From Butyricicoccus sp. (lineage in GTDB: Bacteria > Bacillota > Clostridia > Oscillospirales > Butyricicoccaceae), in the NCBI GenBank assembly GCA_020025885.1, contig JAHHRJ010000029.1, positions 1 to 27,108 of the forward strand: a stretch of 27,108 nt of DNA, written 5' to 3'. Of this stretch, positions 6,296-13,816 are shown piece by piece. The notes below the pieces were generated by a model. The model did not search any database and had not been told where the DNA came from. It saw only the letters and a program-made list of their open reading frames with translations. The position numbers and the translations under genes are program-made. Position 1 is the first letter of the stretch, and the number at the start of each line of letters is the position of its first letter.

Positions 6296-7573
6296 TTATT
6301 GGATGTGCACAACTCGATCTCCCATAATCGTACAAATTACGGAACCGATCAGCGGCATATTTGTATACGGAGTGTTGATTCCCTTAGAATAATACTTTGT
6401 GTATACCTTTTCACATTCCCAGTCGAGTACAGCCAGCTCTGCGCGATGCCCCACTGCAATCGACTTATCAGCAAAGCGATAAATCTGTGCTGGATTGCGC
6501 GACATTTTTTCCAGCAGCTGCATGCGAGTCAATGCCCCAGTCTGTACCAGATAGGTGTTGCACACCGAAAATGCGGTTTCCAGTCCAGTGATGCCAGATG
6601 GAGCATGTGCAAATGGGCGTGCTTTCTCCTCTGCGGTATGTGGTGCATGGTCCGTTGCGATCATATCTACTGTGCCGTCCTGCAAGCCGCGAATGAGTCC
6701 CTGACGGTCTTCCTCCTTGCGCAGTGGCGGATTCATGCGTGCATACGTGCCATGCTCACATACAGCGTCCTCTGTGAGAGAAATATGATGCGGTGTCACC
6801 TCACAGTAAACCTTTGCACCCATTGCCTTGCCTGCGCGGATGAGATCGATGGACAACCCGCTCGAAATATGCTGAAATACCACACGTGCACCGGTACGCA
6901 GCACGAGCGCAATATCTCTTGCAACCATTGCTTCCTCCGCAGCTGCCTTTGCCCCTGGTACGCCAAGCTCCTCTGCCGCCTTCGAACCAAAGTTTACGCC
7001 CGCAGACAGCACCAAAGAGCGATCTTCTTCATGGAATGATAACAACGTGTCATGCTCTACTGCGCGTTCCATCGCCGTCATACACAGATTCATGTCTGTG
7101 AGATTGAGTCCATCGTCCGTAAAGCCCGGTGCACCCTCTGCAAGCAGCCCTGCAAAGTCGGTCAGCTCTGCGCCCCTCAGCCCCTTTGTAATGGCACATG
7201 CCTGTTTTACATTCACGAAATCGCCTGCTTTGTGTGCCTGCTCCTGTACATAGCGCAGAGTATCCACATTGTCACAGGTCGGGCTGGTATTTGCCATGCA
7301 AACCACGGTGGTAAATCCACCTGCTGCTGCCGCACGCATACCAGATGCAACATCTTCCTTTGTTGTCTGTCCCGGATCACGGAAATGTACATGGGTATCA
7401 ATCAAGCCCGGGCAAACCGTCTTGCCCGCCGCATCATAGACTGTACAGCCTTCTGGCACATCTAGTGTGGTATCGATCGCCGCAATGATTCCTTGGTCAT
7501 CGATCAAAATTTCTCTTTTTGCATCCAGCCCTGTATATGGGTCCATTACCTGCGCGTTTTGAATCAGCAGCAT
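6296..7573 (-). CDS. pyrC: Dihydroorotase (class I)
   Basis: This enzyme converts N-carbamoyl-aspartate to dihydroorotate, the third step of pyrimidine synthesis. The 425-residue length matches class I bacterial enzymes. Metal and substrate ligands are visible: HVHFRDPG (H61, H63, R65), FTDDG (D153/D154), SFHEED (H181), FQH (H235) and ATDHAPH (D308, H309, H312). ARMNPPLR and the PSGITGLETA loop are also present. AAGGAGGAAG precedes the ATG. It is the last gene of a DUF1294-CDF-pyrC unit, 24 bp after the CDF gene. No other pyr gene is near, and I see no PyrR or UMP-type leader. Confidence 0.96.
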   Translation of the reverse strand: MLLIQNAQVMDPYTGLDAKREILIDDQGIIAAIDTTLDVPEGCTVYDAAGKTVCPGLIDTHVHFRDPGQTTKEDVASGMRAAAAGGFTTVVCMANTSPTCDNVDTLRYVQEQAHKAGDFVNVKQACAITKGLRGAELTDFAGLLAEGAPGFTDDGLNLTDMNLCMTAMERAVEHDTLLSFHEEDRSLVLSAGVNFGSKAAEELGVPGAKAAAEEAMVARDIALVLRTGARVVFQHISSGLSIDLIRAGKAMGAKVYCEVTPHHISLTEDAVCEHGTYARMNPPLRKEEDRQGLIRGLQDGTVDMIATDHAPHTAEEKARPFAHAPSGITGLETAFSVCNTYLVQTGALTRMQLLEKMSRNPAQIYRFADKSIAVGHRAELAVLDWECEKVYTKYYSKGINTPYTNMPLIGSVICTIMGDRVVHIQ

Positions 7574-7597
7574 GGTTTCTTCCTCCTTATGCTTTGC

Positions 7598-8773
7598 TTA
7601 TATCGTCATTGTGTGTTCCAATGTGACCACCGGATGATATCTCTTGTCCTGCGCCCGCATTCCGGTGATGATTCGGGCGTGAATCTCTTCTTTTTGTGCC
7701 TCTGTATAACCAAAGGGGACGACAACTTCAAAAATCAAATTGATCTTGCGTTCTCCCTCAACGACACGGAAATCGTGCATGGTCAGTGCGGGATCGATCT
7801 TGTTTAGTACCTCTAGCGTTACTTCTCGCATAGCATCAATGCGCGGATCTCCCACACGCACGGGGTCCATATGAATGACCGCATAGACCCCTGTGTTTGT
7901 CCATACATTGCGCTCTGCTTCATCGATCAGCTCATGCACTGCCACAAGATCTGCTGTATCTGGCACTTCTGCATGGAGAGATGCAAGCGATTTGCCCACA
8001 CCATAGTTATGAATGATCAAGTCATGCACACCCAGTACGCCCGGAGTCTGCAAAACGGTATGTTCAATTTCATGCGCGATCTTAGGGTCGCCTGCCTGCC
8101 CAATCAGTGGATCCAGTGTATCCCGTGCAATTCCAATGCCCGACCAGATAATAAAGAGTGCCACAAGTACCCCAATGATCCCGTCCACAGGCATCATAGT
8201 AAATGTTCCTGCCATCATGCCAACGAGTACAACGCCCGTTGTGACAACATCATTCAGGCTGTCCTGCATTGCCGCAAGCAGTGTCGGCGATTCGATTCGC
8301 CTACCAATACAGCGATTGAACGCACCCAGCCATAACTTTACCGCTATTGTAAGCAGCAATACCGCTGCCACAACCCAAGTAAAGGAAACCGCTTCCGGAT
8401 GCAGGATACGCTGCGCAGAGGTTTGGAGAAACTGTACGCCAACCACACAGATGAGCAGAGAGACGACGAGTCCCGCAATATATTCTGTTCGTCCATACCC
8501 AAATGGATGCTGTGCATCTGGCGCACGTCCAGATAGCTTAAATCCCACAATAGAAATGACCGAAGACAAACCATCTGACAGGTTGTTAAATGCATCCGCA
8601 GCGACTGAGATCGCGCCTGTCATCAGCCCGATCATCAGCTTTGCTGCAAACAGCAAAAGGTTGCACGCGATCCCCACCGCACCAGACAGCACGCCATAGC
8701 GCTCTCGGATCTGTGTATCGTGTACATTCTCATAATCTGCACCAACAAAGTGCACGATCAAAAATTGTGTCAT
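7598..8773 (-). CDS. Cation diffusion facilitator family transporter
   Basis: This 391-residue CDF metal exporter has six predicted membrane segments in the first ~210 residues and a C-terminal cytoplasmic ferredoxin-like domain (~215-300, HDLIIHNYGVGKSLASLHAEV) plus an extra C-terminal extension. Metal-site positions read ADAFNNLSD in TM2 (D60, N64) and MQDSLND in TM5 (D-x3-D). The lack of His in both suggests Mn2+ or another ion rather than classic Zn2+ transport (inference). HPFGYGR is a family motif. I chose the ATG at 8773 because it forms an ATGA overlap with the stop of the DUF1294 gene; an ATG three codons upstream (8782) is possible. Confidence 0.92.
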   Translation of the reverse strand: MTQFLIVHFVGADYENVHDTQIRERYGVLSGAVGIACNLLLFAAKLMIGLMTGAISVAADAFNNLSDGLSSVISIVGFKLSGRAPDAQHPFGYGRTEYIAGLVVSLLICVVGVQFLQTSAQRILHPEAVSFTWVVAAVLLLTIAVKLWLGAFNRCIGRRIESPTLLAAMQDSLNDVVTTGVVLVGMMAGTFTMMPVDGIIGVLVALFIIWSGIGIARDTLDPLIGQAGDPKIAHEIEHTVLQTPGVLGVHDLIIHNYGVGKSLASLHAEVPDTADLVAVHELIDEAERNVWTNTGVYAVIHMDPVRVGDPRIDAMREVTLEVLNKIDPALTMHDFRVVEGERKINLIFEVVVPFGYTEAQKEEIHARIITGMRAQDKRYHPVVTLEHTMTI

Positions 8774-9069
8774 GCCAACCATACCCCATTTCTATACCCA
8801 ATGTATATTATACTTGATATGATTACAATTTGTAGCGCAAAAATTGCAGGAATCCCCCACATAAAAGAACGGTGCAGCGTTTTATGCCGGCAGGCTTTCA
8901 TCGCGCCATATACCAGCGGACAACCGCCCAGCCAGCAATATAAAAACAAGGTTCGTTCTCGAATGCGCCGTTTACCATGCCGCGCCAGCCATTTGTCCAG
9001 AAACACCGCACATGCACCAAGTCCATTTATCATCACAAGATAGATGATACACCACCACAAAATTTGCAT
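8770..9069 (-). CDS. DUF1294 family small membrane protein
   Basis: This 99-residue protein has about three membrane segments (4-24, 41-57, 72-92). It carries the DUF1294 core: FLDKWLARHGKRRIRERTLF, then LGGCPLVYGAMKACRHKT. The function of the family is unknown. The ATG at 9069 is preceded by GAGGGG seven bases upstream and lies just below a strong promoter. The longer upstream frame would start before that promoter and is not supported. It is the first gene of the DUF1294-CDF-pyrC operon and is coupled to the CDF gene by a 4-bp overlap. Confidence 0.85.
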   Translation of the reverse strand: MQILWWCIIYLVMINGLGACAVFLDKWLARHGKRRIRERTLFLYCWLGGCPLVYGAMKACRHKTLHRSFMWGIPAIFALQIVIISSIIYIGYRNGVWLA

Positions 9070-9111
9070 CTGTGTTCCCCTCTTTCTATCTGTGAATCCT
9101 TTGTTTTTGTT

Positions 9112-9140
9112 ATTATAGCAAAATTTTGCATTCGTTACAA
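9112..9140 (-). promoter_or_regulatory. Promoter of the DUF1294-CDF-pyrC operon
   Basis: On the minus strand TTGTAA (9135-9140) and a perfect TATAAT (9112-9117) are 17 bp apart. It is divergent from the carboxypeptidase promoter, 30 bp away. Confidence 0.7.
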
Positions 9141-9169
9141 CCATATTACATGTTCTGCCCGTTCCACAC

Positions 9170-9198
9170 TTGAACGCATAGGGCAAATGGTGTATCAT
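9170..9198 (+). promoter_or_regulatory. Promoter of the D,D-carboxypeptidase gene
   Basis: TTGAAC (9170-9175) and TATCAT (9193-9198) have 17-bp spacing, 30 bp upstream of the start codon. Confidence 0.65.
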
Positions 9199-9228
9199 GG
9201 AACTAACGCCTATGAAGGGAGCGCTCTC

Positions 9229-10548
9229 ATGTCCATTCGCCGCCTGTGCTGTGTATTCACCATACTTATGCTGTTTGCCAGCCATGCAGCTGCACTTTCC
9301 ATTCCTCCTATGCAGGAGCAGATCTTTGGTGCGCAGGCAATTTTATACTGTGTAGAATCCGGTCAAACCTTGTACGAGAAAAACGCAGATACGCCTGCCC
9401 GACCTGCATCTGTCACGAAGCTTATGACTGCGCTGATTGTCTTAGAGCAAGTGGAAGATCTTTCCGAACCAACTACGGTATCGAGTACCGCGGTGCAGAT
9501 CGAACGCGACTCCACCCACATTGCACTTGTCCCCGGTGAAGTTGTGACCCTGCAAGATATGCTCTATGCGGTGCTCATGCAGTCCGCCAATGATGCATCT
9601 AATGTGCTTGCAGAAGCCGTTGCAGGGTCACAGGCAGAATTTGTCCAGATGATGAACGCACGTGCGGCAGAGCTTGGCTGCACCGGAACGCATTTTGAAA
9701 ATGCGCATGGGCTGGATGGTGACACCCATCTGATGACCGCTCGCGATCTTGTCAAAATCACCGAGGCACTCTTACACCATCCACGCTTTTTACAGATTGC
9801 AGGTGCACAGTCCTACACGATCCCACCAACCAACAAGCACGCTGAGCCGCGTACCTTCTATACCAAACAGCGTATGCTGCGCAAGGACTCCCCGTTCTAT
9901 GACCCTTATGCCATTGCTGGCAAAAACGGCTATACCACCAAAGCCCATCATACACAAACCATGGTGGCACACAAAGACGGTATGACACTCATCGCCGTTA
10001 CCCTCGGTGCATCCAGCGGTAAACATTCGGCTTGGCATGATATCCGCGCATTGTTTACCTACGGATTCGGCAACTTCCATGCTGTCACTTTAGATGGTGA
10101 AGATATTGCACGGCTTGCAGGGCAAGTTTGCAAGCAGCACGAGACTCCGCCGGATCTGCCGCCTGTTACGGTCATTGTTCCATCACAATTTGATAAAAAG
10201 GCATTGTCGTTTTCACCGGCTGTAAACGAAGAAACGTTGCGCACCATACAGCTTACGCATGAGGATGGTACAATACAGGCACTTTCCCCCATGCCGTATG
10301 CGCTGCCCTGCGATCTGGACGTTGCACGCGCCAAAGAGATCATGCAGCCCAATCACTTATACTGGCTACTGCTCCCATTTGTATTTGTCTGCATGTTTTC
10401 CGGATGGTTATCTTCCTCCTCTATCCCTCACAACAATCAACCCACGCTTTGTATGCGCAGATACGAGCGCAAAAAACGCCAAGCGCGGCGCAAGGCTTTT
10501 CAGCGCAGAGCTTTACATCAACAAGAATGCGAACAAGAAAATCAGTAA
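9229..10548 (+). CDS. D-alanyl-D-alanine carboxypeptidase (peptidase S11, low-molecular-mass PBP)
   Basis: This enzyme trims the terminal D-Ala from peptidoglycan pentapeptides outside the membrane. The 439-residue protein has an N-terminal signal peptide (~1-23). The active-site motifs are SVTK (S61-K64) and SAN (S119-N121). The third motif reads K232-N233-G234 where KTG or KSG is usual. A C-terminal domain (~270-360) is followed by a hydrophobic segment (HLYWLLLPFVFVCMFSGWL) and a basic tail, so it is anchored by a true transmembrane segment. I chose the ATG at 9229 because it starts the signal peptide, has GAAGGGAG upstream and follows the promoter. The GNAT gene follows 30 bp later. Confidence 0.92.
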   Translation: MSIRRLCCVFTILMLFASHAAALSIPPMQEQIFGAQAILYCVESGQTLYEKNADTPARPASVTKLMTALIVLEQVEDLSEPTTVSSTAVQIERDSTHIALVPGEVVTLQDMLYAVLMQSANDASNVLAEAVAGSQAEFVQMMNARAAELGCTGTHFENAHGLDGDTHLMTARDLVKITEALLHHPRFLQIAGAQSYTIPPTNKHAEPRTFYTKQRMLRKDSPFYDPYAIAGKNGYTTKAHHTQTMVAHKDGMTLIAVTLGASSGKHSAWHDIRALFTYGFGNFHAVTLDGEDIARLAGQVCKQHETPPDLPPVTVIVPSQFDKKALSFSPAVNEETLRTIQLTHEDGTIQALSPMPYALPCDLDVARAKEIMQPNHLYWLLLPFVFVCMFSGWLSSSSIPHNNQPTLCMRRYERKKRQARRKAFQRRALHQQECEQENQ

Positions 10549-10578
10549 TCTAAATTCTAATTGGAGGTTTTTTCTCCC

Positions 10579-11169
10579 ATGTTACCCCAAATCACAATTC
10601 GTCCGGCTGCTCCAGAGGATGCACCTGCATTGCTTGCGATTTATGCGCCCTATGTCAGCCAAACTGCAATCTCACTTGAATATGATGTCCCCTCTGTGGA
10701 GGAATTTACAGAGCGCATTCGTTCAATCACCAAAGCCTATCCCTATCTGGTTGCCGAACAGGCTGGCAAACCAGTTGGCTATGTTTATGCCGCCCCCTTT
10801 CATCCACGCATGGGCTTTCATTGGGATGTTGAACTCTCTATTTACCTTTCCCTTGATTGCCAACGGCATTACTTAGGCACACGGCTCTATCGCACCATAC
10901 TTGCGCTCCTATATGCACAAAATGTTGTAAATGTCTATGCCTGTGCCACCACCTCCGGCGGGAGCAGCATCGCCTTTCACGAAAAAATGGGATTCCAGCG
11001 CGTTGGTCTATTTCCGCGCACGGGCTGGAAGGCTGGTTCTTGGCATGATCTGGTCTGGATGGAATATCCCCATCTGCACCAGCGTGTCACAGAACCAAAG
11101 CCATTGATTTTGTTCCCCGATCTGCCGCAGGATCTTGTACAAAAGCTGTTAAATACCCCAAACCTATAA
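10579..11169 (+). CDS. GNAT family N-acetyltransferase (phosphinothricin acetyltransferase-like)
   Basis: This 196-residue acetyl-CoA-dependent transferase belongs to the Pat/YncA-like subgroup. It opens with ITIRPAAPEDAPALLAIYAP and has the ELSIYLSLDCQRHYLGTRLY acetyl-CoA-binding segment (~90-108, motif Q-R-x-x-L-G-T). It continues with SIAFHEKMGFQRVG and a WHDLVWMEY ending typical of the group. The substrate is unknown: an amino acid analogue, glutamine-synthetase-inhibitor type compound or methionine derivative is possible. The ATG follows GGAGG (10563-10567) at a rather long 11-base spacing; an in-frame TTG at 10561 overlaps the Shine-Dalgarno and is unlikely. It sits downstream of the carboxypeptidase with no terminator between. 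Confidence 0.87.
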   Translation: MLPQITIRPAAPEDAPALLAIYAPYVSQTAISLEYDVPSVEEFTERIRSITKAYPYLVAEQAGKPVGYVYAAPFHPRMGFHWDVELSIYLSLDCQRHYLGTRLYRTILALLYAQNVVNVYACATTSGGSSIAFHEKMGFQRVGLFPRTGWKAGSWHDLVWMEYPHLHQRVTEPKPLILFPDLPQDLVQKLLNTPNL

Positions 11170-11171
11170 GA

Positions 11172-11199
11172 AAAAGCGCATCCATTCAGATGCGCTTTT
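11172..11199. terminator. Bidirectional terminator
   Basis: A perfect 11-bp stem AAAAGCGCATC / GATGCGCTTTT with a six-base loop sits between the convergent GNAT and phospholipase-like genes. Confidence 0.88.
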
Positions 11200-11215
11200 A
11201 TTATGCGGCAATTGA

Positions 11216-11812
11216 TTATGCAGTTACGCTGGTCTTTTCCTCACCAGATGCATATGCGATATTGATTACGCCCTTAACGCAAAGCGTTGTCACCTGACAG
11301 ATGAATTCCATATCGCTAACAATGCCATGTCGCGGCAGTGCATGATACTTTGCATGCAGCGTTTCAATGCGAGAAATCAGAGCTTCCACCGTAAACGGAG
11401 CAACCACATCGGATACCCAGCCTTCAAAGTGTGCTTCAGTCAAACTGCGCTTCAGACACAATGCAACCCGCTTTTCATAAATGTAGTGCGCCAGCAAATT
11501 ATGCGGATAGATATCATCATTATGCGGATAGCAAAAAAAGTCTGTTAGATAATGACAGATCTCACCAAGGTCTACCGAGAGGTCACGTCCATTGACATCC
11601 TCTATGGTATAATTCTGGCAGAATGCGCGAATCTTATCCTTGACCTCTTCAAACATAATCGATGGGTAATGCCGCTTGGTCAGGTATGTACCCGTCAGGT
11701 CTGGTTTCAGATTGCCGTAGCGAAAGGCGTTCGTGTCAAAGGTAACGCCGGTTTCAGCCTCAATATGAGCCAACAACAGGTTGGCAACGCGAGTATGTGA
11801 AATGGAATCCAT
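11216..11812 (-). CDS. Zinc-dependent phospholipase C-like protein
   Basis: This 198-residue protein matches the alpha-helical zinc-dependent phospholipase C / S1-P1-like fold in pattern. It has SHTRVANLLLAHIE at the N-terminus, then FRYGNLKPDL, HYP, and a ligand-like cluster H87-x3-D91 with H97 (EICHYLTDFFCYPH), followed by H104 and H109. There is no signal peptide, unlike secreted clostridial alpha-toxins, and it is shorter, so it is likely cytoplasmic with an unknown substrate. I chose the ATG at 11812 (MDSISHT) because GGAGGA lies six bases upstream; the longer frame crosses the promoter. Two tandem promoters lie upstream. Confidence 0.72.
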   Translation of the reverse strand: MDSISHTRVANLLLAHIEAETGVTFDTNAFRYGNLKPDLTGTYLTKRHYPSIMFEEVKDKIRAFCQNYTIEDVNGRDLSVDLGEICHYLTDFFCYPHNDDIYPHNLLAHYIYEKRVALCLKRSLTEAHFEGWVSDVVAPFTVEALISRIETLHAKYHALPRHGIVSDMEFICQVTTLCVKGVINIAYASGEEKTSVTA

Positions 11813-11929
11813 GCTGCTCCTCCAAACGAAACAAAATAAACTTATGCGGCACAATAATACCGCAAGACAATTTTTCAATATACACAGAATCATATGCATG
11901 CGGATAAACTTCTCGATCCAAACGCTTTT

Positions 11930-11959
11930 ATTATAGCATAAGATACGCACAAATTTCAA
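11930..11959 (-). promoter_or_regulatory. Proximal promoter of the phospholipase-like gene
   Basis: On the minus strand TTGAAA (11954-11959) and TATAAT (11930-11935) are 18 bp apart, with TGC making an extended -10. It leaves an untranslated leader of about 110 bases. Confidence 0.6.
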
Positions 11960-12025
11960 TCAAATCGCAACTTTTTGCCGTATAACACGTTCTGGAAGTT
12001 CTTCACATCATGCCGAACTATTTTC

Positions 12026-12054
12026 ATTATACCATCTTTTATGCGCTTTGTCAT
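12026..12054 (-). promoter_or_regulatory. Distal promoter upstream of the phospholipase-like gene
   Basis: On the minus strand ATGACA (12049-12054) and TATAAT (12026-12031) are 17 bp apart with an extended TGG-TATAAT. It lies about 100 bp upstream of the proximal promoter, so the gene may have two start sites, or the region may make a short RNA. The rest of 11813-12133 shows no gene. Confidence 0.55.
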
Positions 12055-12133
12055 ATGAATTTTATGAAAAAATGTCCCAGTTTTTAGCATACATTTCAAA
12101 CTTTTCCTGTCTGATTCGCTCAACACAGGAGGC

Positions 12134-13006
12134 TCATCGTGCACGGAATGCCTCATTCTTAAACCGTACCCGTCCTTCAAGCGCTGCACGCAGTTTTTGG
12201 CACATTGCCTCTCGGTCTTGATTGAGCGTACCCGCCAGATTCACATAGTTTGAAGCATGGTTTGCGCGGAACACACTTCCCTCGCAGTCAATATGTTCGA
12301 GTAATACCAGAGTCTCCTGCGCAATTTCCACTGGATTCATCAGATAGAATCGTCCTGCCTGCCAGTCTTCCATGAGCGGTGTCGGTAAATCGAAGAGAAG
12401 TGTCAGCAGTCCAATATATTCTGGCTTCATTCCGGAAAGTGCTTGTGCCGTCTTGATCGCATGTTCTTCAGATAACTCCAGCGAGCCAAGTCCTGCAATG
12501 CAGGTAACAGACAGCTTCATGCCAGCCTGCTTGACCATCAGTCCAGCGCGAACGATCTCATCCGCCGTCTCTCCCTTATTGACGCGTCTCAGCACTTCAT
12601 CCGAGCCAGACTCCAGACCCATATAGATCATATCCAGCCCCAATTCATGCAGCATATCTAGGTCTTGCTGCTTTTTGACCAAAATAGACGCTGGCGAGCC
12701 ATAGCAGGTCACCCGCTCGCATTCTGGGAACGTCGCACGAATATAACACAAAATTTCTGCCATGTGCTCCGTTTGGCACATAAGCGCATCGCCATCTGCA
12801 AGGAAAATACGCTCTACGCGGCGATATGCACGGCGGGCGATATCAAAATCGTGCTTAATTTCATCGAGTTTGCGAATGCGGAAAGATTTTTCTTTATACA
12901 TGTCACAAAATGTGCATTTGTTGTGGCTGCATCCAATTGTTACCTGTATAATTAAACTATACGCCTCAGACGGCGGGCGAAATACGCGTCCTTCATATGG
13001 GATCAT
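12134..13006 (-). CDS. Radical SAM protein
   Basis: This 290-residue radical S-adenosylmethionine enzyme has cluster cysteines in IGCSHNKCTFC (C26, C31, C34), a C-x4-C-x2-C spacing rather than the classic C-x3-C-x2-C. This fits a family of single-domain proteins reading CSHNKCTFCDMYK. Later blocks are FLADGDAL, YMGLESGSDEVLRRVNKGE and SVTCIAGLG, typical of the Elp3/MiaB-like half barrel. The substrate is unknown. I chose the ATG at 13006 because AAAAGGAGGACAACC precedes it and the family starts IPYEGRVFRPPSEA. It is probably monocistronic. Confidence 0.85.
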   Translation of the reverse strand: MIPYEGRVFRPPSEAYSLIIQVTIGCSHNKCTFCDMYKEKSFRIRKLDEIKHDFDIARRAYRRVERIFLADGDALMCQTEHMAEILCYIRATFPECERVTCYGSPASILVKKQQDLDMLHELGLDMIYMGLESGSDEVLRRVNKGETADEIVRAGLMVKQAGMKLSVTCIAGLGSLELSEEHAIKTAQALSGMKPEYIGLLTLLFDLPTPLMEDWQAGRFYLMNPVEIAQETLVLLEHIDCEGSVFRANHASNYVNLAGTLNQDREAMCQKLRAALEGRVRFKNEAFRAR

Positions 13007-13084
13007 GGTTGTCCTCCTTTTTTCTTGTACACTGTTTTTATGGCAATACCGCATAATTCAGCAAGAGTGATTTTCGGAAAAATT

Positions 13085-13190
13085 TCTCGTCAGAAAAAGG
13101 CGTGAATCCACAGGAATCCTTGGTGGATTTCAAGGATTCACAACGAATTTATGGCGCGAAATTTTCGCAAAGCGCCGCAGATGACATTGT
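13085..13190. repeat. Structured intergenic repeat-like sequence
   Basis: Two stem-loops lie side by side: GTGAATCC (13102-13109) with GGATTCAC (13134-13141), enclosing AGGAATCC/GGATT, and GGCGC (13153-13157) with GCGCC (13172-13176), enclosing GCGAAATTTTCGC. The segment CAGGAATCCTTGGTGGATT (13111-13129) matches 18 of 19 bases of the MITE interior (15469-15487). It may be a distant relative of that element or another dispersed structured repeat; no clear ends are visible. Confidence 0.4.
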
Positions 13191-13229
13191 GCGGTGTTGC
13201 CTTATAAATTAGTCGCTGCCCCAAAAGTG

Positions 13230-13264
13230 AAAAAAGCAGGCGAGCACAAAGGCTTCGCCTGCTT
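13230..13264 (-). terminator. Terminator of the cysteine-rich protein gene
   Basis: A perfect 10-bp stem AAGCAGGCGA / TCGCCTGCTT; on the minus strand it is followed by a run of T. It starts 13 bases past the stop codon. Confidence 0.88.
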
Positions 13265-13277
13265 ACATGCACTACGA

Positions 13278-13568
13278 TTAGAATGCCATAGGCGGCTCTG
13301 GAGTCTCTTCAGTTTCTTGGGTTTCTTCTTCCTGCGGTGCAGTTTCAGCGCATGCCTCTGCGCATGCTTCTGCGCAGCAGCAAGTATCGCAGTCTAGGGT
13401 ATCTTCGCTGCTCTCGTTCATCATTTCATCCAGCTCATTCATCGCCTTAAGCTCAGCTTCATGGTAAATCTCTTCGCGCTTTTTCTTGCGCATGAGTGCA
13501 ACAGCGAGTGCACCAGCACCAGCCAGCGCACCAACCAGCGCTACGCCATAACCCAGTTCCTTTTTCAT
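13278..13568 (-). CDS. Small membrane-anchored acidic, cysteine-rich protein
   Basis: This 96-residue protein has one hydrophobic segment (ELGYGVALVGALAGAGALAVALM, ~4-26) and a basic stop-transfer KKKKREE. An acidic helix (AELKAMNELDEMM) follows, then a short cysteine-rich repeat DCDTCCCAEACAEACAE (six Cys) and a Glu/Thr/Pro-rich end. The basic side after the membrane segment suggests an N-out/C-in topology, leaving the Cys segment in the cytoplasm (inference). The start at 13568 is set by AGGTGA five bases upstream; the earlier ATG codons lie in the promoter leader. No family is recognised. The Cys cluster could bind metal. Confidence 0.75.
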   Translation of the reverse strand: MKKELGYGVALVGALAGAGALAVALMRKKKREEIYHEAELKAMNELDEMMNESSEDTLDCDTCCCAEACAEACAETAPQEEETQETEETPEPPMAF

Positions 13569-13639
13569 GTTTGTCACCTCATCAGTGGTTTTATTTTGAT
13601 ATAATGATTCCGTTTCATCCTCCAAATTCATATACATAG

Positions 13640-13668
13640 ACTTTAGCACATCGTGCACGCAAAGTCAA
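13640..13668 (-). promoter_or_regulatory. Promoter of the cysteine-rich protein gene
   Basis: On the minus strand TTGACT (13663-13668) and TAAAGT (13640-13645) have 17-bp spacing and a TGC extension. It is divergent from the aromatic exporter promoter. Confidence 0.65.
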
Positions 13669-13726
13669 TGAACGGGATGTGAATTTGCCAAACACCCACT
13701 CGATTCGGCAAATTTCCGTTTCAGCA

Positions 13727-13755
13727 TTGCCTATCTTATCGTTATGTAGTATCAT
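13727..13755 (+). promoter_or_regulatory. Promoter of the exporter-kptA operon
   Basis: TTGCCT (13727-13732) and TATCAT (13750-13755) have 17-bp spacing, about 60 bp before the start codon. Confidence 0.6.
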
Positions 13756-13816
13756 AAACTTATTTCAAGGGATACACACGGTATCTCTTGCGCGTAAAAA
13801 TCCTAAGGAGGTTTTC

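Noticed and set aside
6290..7039. Plus-strand 249-codon frame opposite pyrC
   Set aside because: It is a shadow of dihydroorotase, whose active-site motifs are all on the other strand.
11956..12189. Minus-strand 77-codon frame between the radical SAM and phospholipase-like genes
   Set aside because: It overlaps the radical SAM gene end and two promoters, has no Shine-Dalgarno site and no recognisable pattern.
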